Notes under the pieces: model-generated | Databases searched by the model: none | Seen by the model: the letters and a program-made list of their open reading frames with translations, nothing else | Told to the model about the DNA's origin: nothing | Shown here: positions 13,742 to 20,514 of the stretch, in pieces | Layout of the letters: every line of letters begins with the position of its first letter | Numbering within the stretch: position 1 is the stretch's first letter | Assembly: GCF_000183745.1 (NCBI RefSeq) | Contig: NC_014753.1 | Location: forward strand, 62,001 to 126,000 | DNA from: Oceanithermus profundus DSM 14977 | Lineage (GTDB): Bacteria > Deinococcota > Deinococci > Deinococcales > Marinithermaceae | DNA: 64,000 nucleotides | Direction of reading: 5' to 3' | Made by a program: the position numbers and the translations under genes

Positions 13742-14263
13742 ACGAACACCTCCGCTCCTTGAAAGCGCGCCCCGCCCCCGCGACAGCGGGGCGGGGGATT
13801 TCTGGGCTTGCCGTGTTGAGTCAGTAGTAGTCGAGCCCAGCGCCTGGGCCTGCTGCTGCAAGGCCTTGAGGGCGGCCTCTCGGCTGGCCTCCATGGCCTC
13901 CCTCAGCTTGCTGGCATGCTGGTCGTTGCCCTCGCGCTCGGCCCAGTCCAGGGGGGTTTCACCATCGTCGTCCTTGATGAGCGGGTCTGCACCCCGCTCG
14001 AGGAGGACGTTGAGCAAGGCCGGTGGCGCCAGCATTGCCGCCCAGTGCAGCGGGGTGGCCCCAACCATGTCCTTGAGATTCGGATTCGCACCTGCCTTGA
14101 GCAAGAGTTTGACCGCGCTCTCGTGTCCGTAGCGAGCTGCGACGTGGAGCGCGGTACCGCCGTCGGCAAAGCGGGTGTTCGGGTCCTGGCCGTTGCTCAA
14201 AATCTCTTCCAGAGCCGCCACGTTGCCCAGCTCAGCCGCCAGCAGCATCTTTTGGTCGTACAT
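13487..14263 (-). CDS. Ankyrin-repeat protein fused in frame to a second small protein
   Basis: 258 aa. Residues 1-125 are three to four ankyrin repeats: DGGTALHVAARYGHESAVKLLLKAGANPN, GATPLHWAAMLAPPALLNVLLERGADP, GETPLDWAEREGNDQHASKL. After an Ala/Gln helix the frame reads straight through the hairpin and ribosome site of the next module (about residues 157-174, SPAPLSRGRGALSRSGG). It then enters a helical 84-aa unit (VDVRLLDYLVAAEARATARGF...) with its own GTG start at 13741 and GGAGGTG upstream. Elsewhere in the cluster the frame stops before the hairpin. A one-base shift near 13830 would restore an ending LDYY-stop, so the fusion may come from an indel. Ankyrin repeats mediate protein binding. 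Confidence 0.8.
   Translation of the reverse strand: MYDQKMLLAAELGNVAALEEILSNGQDPNTRFADGGTALHVAARYGHESAVKLLLKAGANPNLKDMVGATPLHWAAMLAPPALLNVLLERGADPLIKDDDGETPLDWAEREGNDQHASKLREAMEASREAALKALQQQAQALGSTTTDSTRQAQKSPAPLSRGRGALSRSGGVRVDVRLLDYLVAAEARATARGFKGEAEALAGLYQAAGAAALMPERGDVERVRVALEGLARVNPRQERAIRPSFEGLLHRLEAMGA
13768..13797 (-). promoter_or_regulatory. Leader hairpin inside the ankyrin fusion frame
   Basis: GC-rich stem with one bulged C and plus-strand loop GACA (13782-13785). It precedes the GTG at 13741. Confidence 0.6.
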
Positions 14264-14288
14264 ATTGACCTCCTCGAGGAATGCACGC

Positions 14289-14312
14289 GGCGCGCTGCGA
14301 CAGCAGCGCGCC
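14289..14312 (-). promoter_or_regulatory. Leader hairpin before the ankyrin gene
   Basis: 10-bp stem GGCGCGCTGC, plus-strand loop GACA. Confidence 0.7.
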
Positions 14313-14335
14313 GGCAGTCTCAGCCCCCTCCTGCC

Positions 14336-14872
14336 CTACCGAAGCAGCCTTGCGATCTCCTCGAGGGCCCCGTCGTCGAAGAGATTCACGACCGGGATCC
14401 CCTGAGCTCGAGCGATTCTGATGCTCATGCCCGTACCCCCGACGACCTTGCCGTCCTTGGTCCACGCGATGACGAAGCGCACCGGGTCGTCCAGGTTCTT
14501 GCCCATCAGGATCTGCGCGTTGCGGGCATGGAGTCGCCGCACGAAGTCGCTTAGCCGGTCCCATGCGGGGTGCTGGGCGCGCGCAAGCTCGAAGGCGGCG
14601 TCGGGGATGCTCGAGGAGACCCGAACCTTGTTACCGTAGCGCTCCTGGGTGTGCCCTTTGTGCCTCCGGGCTGGGAGGTAGAGTTCCACAGGAGTGTCTG
14701 CCTTCAGCGCCCCCTCGAGGAACGCCTGATCCGCCCCGTCGGCTCCTCCGGTGCGAAGGGTGTACCCAAGCTGACCCAGTCGCTCGGCGATGCGCGTCAT
14801 CAACCGCCGCACCTCCGGGGGTGTTGCTCGAGCTCCGATCCCCGCATACGCCAGCCCTTGCTTCACAGACAT
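14336..14872 (-). CDS. SLOG-domain (DprA/LOG-like Rossmann) protein
   Basis: 178 aa from MSVKQGLAYAGIGARATP; TGGAGGTG precedes the ATG. The N-terminus has the SLOG signature: a beta strand LAYAGIGAR, a helix (PEVRRLMTRIAERLGQLG), then YTLRTGGADGADQAFLEGAL with the glycine-rich nucleotide or ligand loop. The second half (DPVRFVIAWTKDG...GGTGMSIRIARAQGIPVVNL) matches the rear of the same Rossmann fold. Phage and plasmid SLOG proteins of this size may bind ssDNA or nucleotide signals; the exact ligand here is unknown. Distinct from true DprA, which is about twice as long. Confidence 0.8.
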   Translation of the reverse strand: MSVKQGLAYAGIGARATPPEVRRLMTRIAERLGQLGYTLRTGGADGADQAFLEGALKADTPVELYLPARRHKGHTQERYGNKVRVSSSIPDAAFELARAQHPAWDRLSDFVRRLHARNAQILMGKNLDDPVRFVIAWTKDGKVVGGTGMSIRIARAQGIPVVNLFDDGALEEIARLLR

Positions 14873-14880
14873 CACCTCCA

Positions 14881-14931
14881 CCCTACCCGCGCGTAGCGTC
14901 GCGGCCGCGACGCTACGGCTTCGGGGTAGGG
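14881..14931 (-). promoter_or_regulatory. Compound leader hairpin before the SLOG gene
   Basis: A 26-bp perfect palindrome (14892-14917, CGTAGCGTCGCGG with its complement) sits inside an outer pairing of CCCTACCC with GGGTAGGG. The upstream gene stops inside it. Confidence 0.65.
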
Positions 14932-15134
14932 GAGAGGCGCCCCACAGGTACACGGAACCGCACCGCGTCCCCCCTGCGCTCGAGGAAGCGGGCTCCGTGT
15001 ACCCCTTCGAGGGCAAGTAGGTGCTCGAGGGCAGAGCGGCTCACGGCCTCTGCTTCCCTGAGCTCGAGCGCCCCCGTAGAGGTGTCGAGAGTGGCAGGGA
15101 AGCCTGCCGCGCCCCCTACGCGGAAATTCTTCAT
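14913..15134 (-). CDS. Small hypothetical protein
   Basis: 73 aa from MKNFRVGGAAGFPATLDTSTGA. Alpha/beta pattern: REAEAVSRSALEHLLALEGVHGARFLERRGDAVRFRVPVG. The ATG overlaps the stop of the upstream 58-aa gene (ATGA), so it is coupled. Its stop TAG lies in the stem of the following hairpin. Function unknown. Confidence 0.65.
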   Translation of the reverse strand: MKNFRVGGAAGFPATLDTSTGALELREAEAVSRSALEHLLALEGVHGARFLERRGDAVRFRVPVGRLSPTPKP

Positions 15135-15310
15135 CAGGCGTAAAGCTCCGCAAGGCCCTCCTCGATGGCCCACTTGGCCTCGAGGCGGAGCGCCTTCTTC
15201 CCGTGCTCCTTGATCTCGCGGTTGATGGCGCGCCGCGCCTTGTTGGCGGCGGCGTACTTACGCTCGACGCGCAGTAGTTTGGCCATCCCGTAGTGTCCAC
15301 GGATCTTCAT
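15134..15310 (-). CDS. Small basic hypothetical protein
   Basis: 58 aa from MKIRGHYGMAKLLRVERKY, with CAGGAGGTGACC before the ATG. Highly basic N-terminal half (KYAAANKARRAINREIKEHGKKALRLE) and helical throughout, a possible nucleic-acid-binding peptide. First recognised gene of the small-gene cluster. Function unknown. Confidence 0.65.
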   Translation of the reverse strand: MKIRGHYGMAKLLRVERKYAAANKARRAINREIKEHGKKALRLEAKWAIEEGLAELYA

Positions 15311-15333
15311 GGTCACCTCCTGCAATGTCCTCG

Positions 15334-15359
15334 CCCCGACCCGCGGCAGCGGGTCGGGG
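15334..15359 (-). promoter_or_regulatory. Leader hairpin before the first small-cluster gene
   Basis: 11-bp stem CCCCGACCCGC, plus-strand loop GGCA (UGCC in RNA). Confidence 0.7.
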
Positions 15360-15870
15360 GCTATGGGTCGGTGCCGGAAAGGCACCTCTCGCCAACCAGG
15401 GACCGGCTAGGACGCCCGTAAGCGGTTCGCCCGGTGTCTACCCTTGGCGACAACGCCTCGAGGCGCTTCTGCGGCCTCTGAGGAGCTCGAGGCGTCTACG
15501 CAGTCCCCTTCAGGCCACCCGCCCCTTGAAGGGGGCGCTCGAGCCCGTACCCGGGGGCCGGGCCCGCGCGGTTTGCGGTAGGGGGGTAGACCTTCAAGAC
15601 CAAGGGGGATCTGGGTAAGCAGTGCTTCCCCCTCCGCCTTCCCTCGCTGCACCCGAACGACAGTGAGGGTGCAGGCATCGCCCGATCAGAACTCGAGGAG
15701 CCGGGACGCCGTCATGGCCGCTGCCGTATCGAAACCCACAAGTCAGTGCACGCTCGAAAGGTGGCGCTCGAGCCCGCCTGCCTCCGCGCTGCGCACTTGG
15801 GGGTTCTGCTATGCCGCAGCATCATCCGAGGGCAGGGTGCCGATACGGTGTCGAGCTCGAGCTGTAGTTA

Positions 15871-15910
15871 CGGTCCAAGACCGGACCCGCTAGGGGACGG
15901 TCTTGGACCG
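15871..15910. repeat. Perfect 13-bp inverted repeat
   Basis: CGGTCCAAGACCG (15871-15883) and its complement (15898-15910) around a 14-nt loop. Would form a strong hairpin in a transcript toward the small-gene cluster. Confidence 0.75.
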
Positions 15911-15962
15911 GCGGTAAGTTTCCCGGTTATATGTAGTGTAGGGTAGGCCAGCTACGAAAAAT

Positions 15963-16050
15963 ACGGTGGAACACCGCTGCAAAGCCGTGGGTTTAGGAGG
16001 CGGTGTAAGACCGCAAATCGCGCAGGAACATGAGGGCGGTAGTACACCGC
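15963..16050. repeat. Three palindromes GCGGT-N5-ACCGC at 36-37 bp spacing
   Basis: 15963-15977 (first base A instead of G), 16000-16014 and 16036-16050. Steps of 37 and 36 bp, about 3.5 helical turns. Looks like an operator or iteron set. Confidence 0.65.
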
Positions 16051-16083
16051 GTATGGTCCGTTGAAGCAGCCCCACCAGTCAAT

Positions 16084-16114
16084 GGCGGCGGGAGCTTGGT
16101 TGCCGCCCGCCGCC
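16084..16114 (-). terminator. GC-rich hairpin after the coiled-coil gene
   Basis: 9-bp stem GGCGGCGGG with its complement at 16106-16114, 22 nt after the stop at 16136. No U-run, so termination is uncertain. Confidence 0.4.
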
Positions 16115-16135
16115 AACAAGGATAAATACTAAGGG

Positions 16136-17362
16136 CTAAGACTTCTTGCGCGTAAGCAAATCAAGTAGCTTGCGGGGAGGTGCAGGCGTTGGTTCGCTGT
16201 GGCCGACCACCTCCTCAAGCGCCGTGACCTGGCCGGTTAAAGTGGCCAGCACCGACTTAAGAGTCTCGAGCCATGCCTGTACTTCCTCGAGCTTTTGTCG
16301 CAGTTCGAGCTGCTCCGTTTCGAGGGCTTCCACCCCTAGCTTGAGCTCTTCTAACCCCGTGCGCAGCTTTTCTGTAGGCGGGGTTTGCGCGGCGCGCTTC
16401 TCGGCCTCGGCTACCCGACGCTCGAGCTGCGTGATCTGCTGCCGCTGAGCGGCCAGCTCTCTTTGCAGTCGTTCTACCGCCTGACCCGCCTGCGCTCCTT
16501 GTTTTACCGCCTGCTCGATCGCGGCGAGTCTCTGCTCGATGGCGGGAGCCATGTTCCCGGGTGTCGGAGTGCGAGACATGCCGCTGTGCATGCCCGCCAC
16601 CTTGGCCTCCAGAGCTTCGATTCGTTGCACCAGCCCTTCGGCGAATGGTGCGGGGGGGATGGGAGCGTGTCGTCTGGATGTGCCCATGTCCGGCTGGGGT
16701 TGCGGTGGGCGCTTCGGAGCCTCTGTGTTCTTCGCAGGACTGCGCTTGCTTCGGGCTTCAGCGGGCGGCGCCCCGGCGTTCTTCTTGGCCGGGTCGGCAG
16801 GCGGAGCTACACTCTCTTCCTTGCGCTCTGCTCGTGCGCCCCCCTCAGGCGCGGCTGACTCCCTGCGCCGCCTGGGTGAAACGAACCCTGAAGGGGAAGG
16901 TTCCGAAATCACCGAAACCGTCGGCGCATTGCCGTTTGCCCGTGGCTCGGGCGGCGCGACCTTCTTGATGGCGTCGTCGCCCGGCGGCTCAGGTGTGGGC
17001 CCTTCTGGGTTCTGAGCGCCGGGTTCCCGAGCTCCCTCCTCGTTCGCTTCGGCGTTATGTTGGTTCTGCAAAACCCCTCGGAGCTCTTCGATCTCCTCCG
17101 GGCCGTACACTTCTCCTTTGGTTTCCTCGAGCGCACGCAGCAACTTGGCGGGGTCCATCTCCACTGCCCCGAGCCGCGCGAGGGCGAGCATCACGTGCTC
17201 CCGGGCCCGCTCCGGCAGCAGTGTCTCTTCGCCGTCTTGCGGAAGGGGATAGTAGTGCTTGCTGTACAGCTCGATCAGGGCCGCAAACTGCCTGGCCTTG
17301 GTGCCGCTGAAGGGGTAGGCGACCCTACTTGCTGGCGTCAACTCCTCGTCAAAGGGCCACAT
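16136..17362 (-). CDS. Proline-rich, coiled-coil protein of the secretion operon
   Basis: 408 aa from MWPFDEELTPASRVAYPF (ATG at 17362, GGAGG 5 nt upstream). An N-terminal folded region (1-105) is followed by a Pro/Ala/Glu-rich linker (about 110-240) and long coiled coils (about 245-395, LVQRIEALEAKVAG..., LQRELAAQRQQITQLERRVAEAEKRAA). No signal peptide, so probably cytoplasmic. It overlaps the SpoIIIAA-like ATPase gene by 14 nt and is last in the secretion unit. Might be a scaffold or relaxosome component; no homology recognised. Confidence 0.8.
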   Translation of the reverse strand: MWPFDEELTPASRVAYPFSGTKARQFAALIELYSKHYYPLPQDGEETLLPERAREHVMLALARLGAVEMDPAKLLRALEETKGEVYGPEEIEELRGVLQNQHNAEANEEGAREPGAQNPEGPTPEPPGDDAIKKVAPPEPRANGNAPTVSVISEPSPSGFVSPRRRRESAAPEGGARAERKEESVAPPADPAKKNAGAPPAEARSKRSPAKNTEAPKRPPQPQPDMGTSRRHAPIPPAPFAEGLVQRIEALEAKVAGMHSGMSRTPTPGNMAPAIEQRLAAIEQAVKQGAQAGQAVERLQRELAAQRQQITQLERRVAEAEKRAAQTPPTEKLRTGLEELKLGVEALETEQLELRQKLEEVQAWLETLKSVLATLTGQVTALEEVVGHSEPTPAPPRKLLDLLTRKKS

Positions 17363-18386
17363 TCGCGCCTCCATCACCCTTAAGGGTCGGGCTCCGCAAA
17401 CCCTTCCGAACCGTCAAGCCTGCACCAGGCGGATAGTCGGGCTCCCCGTCGGCCCAGTGGCCGATGCGTTGCCCCTTGACCGGCTCACCCGCTAGCGCGC
17501 GATCGACTGCGTCGGCTAAGTCCGGTAACCAGTAGAACTTGCCCTTGGCCCGCACCTCGAGCAGCGACTGGAAAGCTGGGCGGGCAAGGCGCACACGACT
17601 GTTTAGATCGGGATGACCTAGCAGGGGGGAGTAGTGCGCATTCTCGATCACGTCGAAGATTCCGTACCCGTGGACCGTGGCGATGACCTGTACGCCGCGC
17701 CGGGCGGCGGCCTCCACTTCGGGCACGTCGCCGTGGTACCCCACCTCGTCAAGGATCAGCACGAGCGGGCCATGGTTGGCGATGGCCCGGCGAATCACCT
17801 CGGGTTGCTTTGCGGGGTTGGGCACCTGGTGCCAGCGTGCGTGACGAAGTTCGTGAATCGGGGTCTCGCCCACGCCGCCGATCTCGTTCGACGTGTCGAT
17901 GATGTTCAGGTGTGGTCCGATCGCGTCTGCGAAAGCGGCCGCCACTGCCCTGAGGAGTGTCGTTTTTCCCGACCCGGGCGCACCTACGATGAGGACGGAT
18001 CCTTTACTCCGAAGCAGCTCGAGCTTGAGCGATTCGGGAAGGGCGCCTGGGAAGTGGCGGGCTACGCGAACGGTGAAGCCCACGATGTTGTTCATGCGAT
18101 CGAAGATGGCGCTCACGCGGTGAGCCGTTCCGTCGATGCCGGCACGGCCGTCATCTTTGATCCCTGCGAACTGCTGAGCGATGCGTTGGATGTCTTCGCG
18201 CGCGGGGATCAGGTCTTCGTACTCAACGAACCGCCGTTCCCAATCGCCCCACGACACGGTTAGGGGGCGCCCAATTTGCAGCGTCGCCTCGGAAAGATCG
18301 GGATGCTCGCGGAACGGACGCCTGAACTTGGCGGGAAGGCGCTGGATGAGGGCTTCCAGGTCTTCGGGGAGCTTCTCGCGGTTCAT
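17349..18386 (-). CDS. SpoIIIAA/Ycf45-like secretion ATPase (VirB11 position)
   Basis: 345 aa. The RecA-like core has Walker A GAPGSGKTT (135-143), the family signature IIDTSNEIGG (about 163-172) and Walker B LILDEVGYHGD (about 211-221), then ARRGVQVIATVHGYGIFDVIENA. This order is that of SpoIIIAA, Ycf45 and R3H-linked ATPases, distant relatives of the hexameric VirB11/GspE family. Located among VirB-like genes, it probably supplies the VirB11 role (inference). Starts by ATGA overlap with the lytic transglycosylase stop. Confidence 0.85.
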   Translation of the reverse strand: MNREKLPEDLEALIQRLPAKFRRPFREHPDLSEATLQIGRPLTVSWGDWERRFVEYEDLIPAREDIQRIAQQFAGIKDDGRAGIDGTAHRVSAIFDRMNNIVGFTVRVARHFPGALPESLKLELLRSKGSVLIVGAPGSGKTTLLRAVAAAFADAIGPHLNIIDTSNEIGGVGETPIHELRHARWHQVPNPAKQPEVIRRAIANHGPLVLILDEVGYHGDVPEVEAAARRGVQVIATVHGYGIFDVIENAHYSPLLGHPDLNSRVRLARPAFQSLLEVRAKGKFYWLPDLADAVDRALAGEPVKGQRIGHWADGEPDYPPGAGLTVRKGLRSPTLKGDGGANVAL

Positions 18387-18841
18387 TTGGTTGCCACCAT
18401 GCGCCGTTTTTTCAGATGTTCATACACGTAAAGCACGTTGACCACGTACTGGCGGGTACTTCGAGGCGGCTCGTAGGCCCGCCCGGGCCCGGCGTTGTAG
18501 GCTGCGAGCGCCAACTCCCAGCGGCCAAACCGGCGGTACTGAATTGCCAGGTATCTTGCCGCCGTTTCGAGGTTAAGCCTGGGGTCCCAGAGTTTTTGCG
18601 GGTCGACCCCCAGGTCGCGCGCCGTGCTCGGCAGAACTTGGCCAAGCCCGATTTCGCCGTCCTTGCCACGTGCATTCGGGCAGTAGCGGCTCTCGACCCA
18701 GACCAGCGCCGCCAGCATGTCGGGGGGGAGGTCGTGGCGGGCCGCAGCTTCCGCGGTTAGCCGGTAGAGCTCGGCTGGAATGTAGCCACAGGCAAGACTG
18801 CTACCGGCAAGCACCGCAAGTGCGACAACGAGGGTGCGCAC
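18383..18841 (-). CDS. VirB1-like lytic transglycosylase (SLT fold)
   Basis: Opens peptidoglycan for assembly of the secretion channel; 152 aa from a GTG at 18841 (VRTLVVALAVLAGSSLACG), giving a signal peptide or lipobox-like LACG. The catalytic SLT domain is plain: LAALVWVESRYCPNARG with the catalytic Glu, then GEIGLGQVLPSTARDLGV, ETAARYLAIQYRRF, LALAAYNAGPGRAY. Two bases separate it from the upstream small membrane gene; the stop overlaps the ATPase start. Confidence 0.9.
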   Translation of the reverse strand: MRTLVVALAVLAGSSLACGYIPAELYRLTAEAAARHDLPPDMLAALVWVESRYCPNARGKDGEIGLGQVLPSTARDLGVDPQKLWDPRLNLETAARYLAIQYRRFGRWELALAAYNAGPGRAYEPPRSTRQYVVNVLYVYEHLKKRRMVATK

Positions 18842-18843
18842 GA

Positions 18844-19032
18844 TCAACCCCGTTCTTTCTCGAGCACGTCCCTCAGGTCCTCGAGCAGTAACACGGCTTC
18901 GCGAACCCAGTAGAGCACGCCGACGGAAACAAGGGCCAGTACGCCAACCGACCAGTTCAGCCAAATCAAGCTAACAGCGCCGCCAACGAAGCCCAGTATG
19001 AGCAATAGGGTGGTGAGGTGATAGGAAACCAT
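18844..19032 (-). CDS. 62-aa double-span membrane protein
   Basis: MVSYHLTTLLLILGFVGGAV and WSVGVLALVSVGVLYWVREAV form two adjacent hydrophobic helices, then a charged tail (LLEDLRDVLEKERG). Predicted leaderless: the ATG lies 6 nt after the -10. It heads the unit that contains the transglycosylase and the ATPase. Possible small secretion-channel subunit; no family recognised. Confidence 0.75.
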   Translation of the reverse strand: MVSYHLTTLLLILGFVGGAVSLIWLNWSVGVLALVSVGVLYWVREAVLLLEDLRDVLEKERG

Positions 19033-19038
19033 AGGGAC

Positions 19039-19067
19039 AATCTAGAAGCCCTTCCCGCGCGAATGGG
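19039..19067 (-). promoter_or_regulatory. CCCATT-type leaderless promoter (18844-19032 gene)
   Basis: CCCATT (19062-19067), 17 bp, TAGATT (19039-19044), 6 nt, ATG at 19032. Confidence 0.75.
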
Positions 19068-19070
19068 CGC

Positions 19071-19099
19071 AAAAAATGCGAGGGGGTTGCCCCCCTCGC
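19071..19099 (-). terminator. Intrinsic terminator of the 19118-20095 gene
   Basis: Minus strand: 9-bp stem GCGAGGGGG, GCAA (GNRA) tetraloop, stem, then ATTTTTTG. The U-run ends right at the GCGCCCATT of the next promoter. Confidence 0.88.
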
Positions 19100-19117
19100 T
19101 CCCGGGCCTTTCTTCGT

Positions 19118-20095
19118 TCAGGGCGCGTATGGAGGTGAGCGGTACAGGGCGTCCATGAATGGCCCGAGGATCTTGTTCCTGGACTCCTGCGTGTTCTTGA
19201 TGTAGCTGTACGTGCTTCGCTCAGGGTCGAAGACTCCTTCACTGATGAGGGGCGTTGAAACGGTGTAGATGCGGTACTCGACCTTGGGGACGATGCGCCA
19301 GGGAATTGGAATGGTGATCTTCTGGCCGGCTACGGTGATGGGGATGTTGATGTAGCTGACTTGGTGTTCGAGGCTGATCCGATCAAAGAAGAGAATCGGC
19401 GGCTCAGGAACTTCTCCCTTGACCACCGCAACGACAGGGAAGGGACTGTACTGCCCCATGAGATCCTGCGTCCACCGGGGGTCGCGTGTATCGATGTCGT
19501 GCTGCTGAACAAAGAGCGCAGGCATGAAGGGCGGAGGCGGCGACAAGGGCCATCCGTCTTCGGTGGTCAGGACCGCTACCCCGGGAACGAGCGGGTAGAA
19601 CTGCTCCGCATACTTGACGATGGGGAAGCGGGGTGAGCGGCTGTTACGCAGGAGGGCCGGGTGGAGCTTGCTCAAGTAGGCGGCGAATCGCGGATCCAGC
19701 TCCCCCGCCGAGACGTAGACGAACGAATATGCCTCGTCCAGCAGTCGCAGGAGCTCGAAAAGGCTTCGGAAGGTGGTCCCCTCCTCGGCGACGTCTTCCC
19801 GTAGCGATTCGAGCTCTTCGATCTTGGCCTCGAGCTCCGCGCTCAACTCTTCAGCTTGCGCGGTGAGCTCCTCGATTCGCTGAAGCTCGTCCTCGGTGAA
19901 CTCACCGTCTGCTCGGGCCTCCTCCACGAAGCGCTGAATGGTGTCCTCGAGCGCCTGAGCTCGTGCGGTAAGCACAACGATCTCGGACTGGAGCGCCTGG
20001 ATTTGAGCAAGCCGCTCTGCTTGGTCGTCCCCTTCAGCCCAGGCGAGACCAAATACTGCGGCTACGAGAAGAAGGAAGCGGAAAAAGGTCCTCAT
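19118..20095 (-). CDS. Secreted coiled-coil protein of the secretion operon
   Basis: 325 aa. Signal peptide MRTFFRFLLLVAAVFGLAWA, then a coiled coil (about 25-115, IEELTAQAEELSAELEAKIEELESLR) and a folded C-terminal region with many aromatic and proline residues (FMPALFVQQHDIDTRDPRW, IPIPWRIVPKVEYRIY). No family recognised. ATGA overlap with the gene before it; a strong terminator follows. A periplasmic channel component is the likely role, judged from position only. Confidence 0.8.
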   Translation of the reverse strand: MRTFFRFLLLVAAVFGLAWAEGDDQAERLAQIQALQSEIVVLTARAQALEDTIQRFVEEARADGEFTEDELQRIEELTAQAEELSAELEAKIEELESLREDVAEEGTTFRSLFELLRLLDEAYSFVYVSAGELDPRFAAYLSKLHPALLRNSRSPRFPIVKYAEQFYPLVPGVAVLTTEDGWPLSPPPPFMPALFVQQHDIDTRDPRWTQDLMGQYSPFPVVAVVKGEVPEPPILFFDRISLEHQVSYINIPITVAGQKITIPIPWRIVPKVEYRIYTVSTPLISEGVFDPERSTYSYIKNTQESRNKILGPFMDALYRSPPYAP

Positions 20096-20514
20096 TCGGA
20101 ACCTCCCAGGCCAAACTGTTTCAGGTACAGCTTGGCTAGCGCCCCTGATGGCGCTTCGACGAAGGCTTCGTATTCGTCGACATACGCGAAGACGCTTCCA
20201 TCCACGATCACCAAGGGCCCCGCGTATCCGCCCAGCAGAGCGGCTCCGCTGCGCTCGAGCCTTGCTAGGGCAGCGGAGTGATCATTGGTTAGCAAGTAAA
20301 CCTTTACCCCCTCGTAGCCAAGTTGCGCGAGAGCCTCGGCGGTTGCGTCGTCCAGATTCTCAACGGAGACCAAAACAATTTCCTGTGCATGCGATACTCG
20401 CTCGAGAACCTGGCCCCAATCGAAAGCGTTTAGCGGTGGCGGCTGCTGGGCCATGACCTGGGCAAAGGCGAGCGACATTAGCAATGCGAAAAACGTTTTC
20501 CGGCGGGCCTTCAT
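20092..20514 (-). CDS. Secreted degenerate PLD-like protein, half 1
   Basis: 140 aa. Signal peptide MKARRKTFFALLMSLAFAQVMAQ. The rest follows the phospholipase-D half-fold: a helix-strand start (VLERVSHAQEIVLVSVENL), then ALAQLGYEGVKVYLLTND, then RLERSGAALLGGYAGPLVIVDGSVFAY, where active PLDs have HxK...D before the VIVDG-like strand. No HxK is present, so it should be inactive. Coupled by ATGA overlap to the genes on both sides. Resemblance judged by eye. Confidence 0.6.
   Translation of the reverse strand: MKARRKTFFALLMSLAFAQVMAQQPPPLNAFDWGQVLERVSHAQEIVLVSVENLDDATAEALAQLGYEGVKVYLLTNDHSAALARLERSGAALLGGYAGPLVIVDGSVFAYVDEYEAFVEAPSGALAKLYLKQFGLGGSE

Larger units (their letters stand above)
15386..16135. 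other. 750-bp non-coding region upstream of the small-gene cluster
   Basis: No convincing gene: an 81-codon minus frame (15407-15652) has weak third-position GC and no ribosome site. Visible structure is a 13-bp inverted repeat (15871-15910), three GCGGT-N5-ACCGC-type palindromes (15963-16050) and a GC-rich hairpin at 16084-16114 after the upstream gene. A promoter for the cluster should lie here; minus-strand TACACT/TATAAC boxes near 15925-15945 are candidates without a clear -35. Confidence 0.6.

Noticed and set aside
10494-15359. Integron with attC sites
   Set aside because: The hairpins lack attC core triplets and R/L boxes, and no tyrosine recombinase is in the window.
15407-15652. Possible 81-aa minus-strand gene
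   Set aside because: No ribosome site, weak third-position GC compared with neighbours, low-complexity protein.
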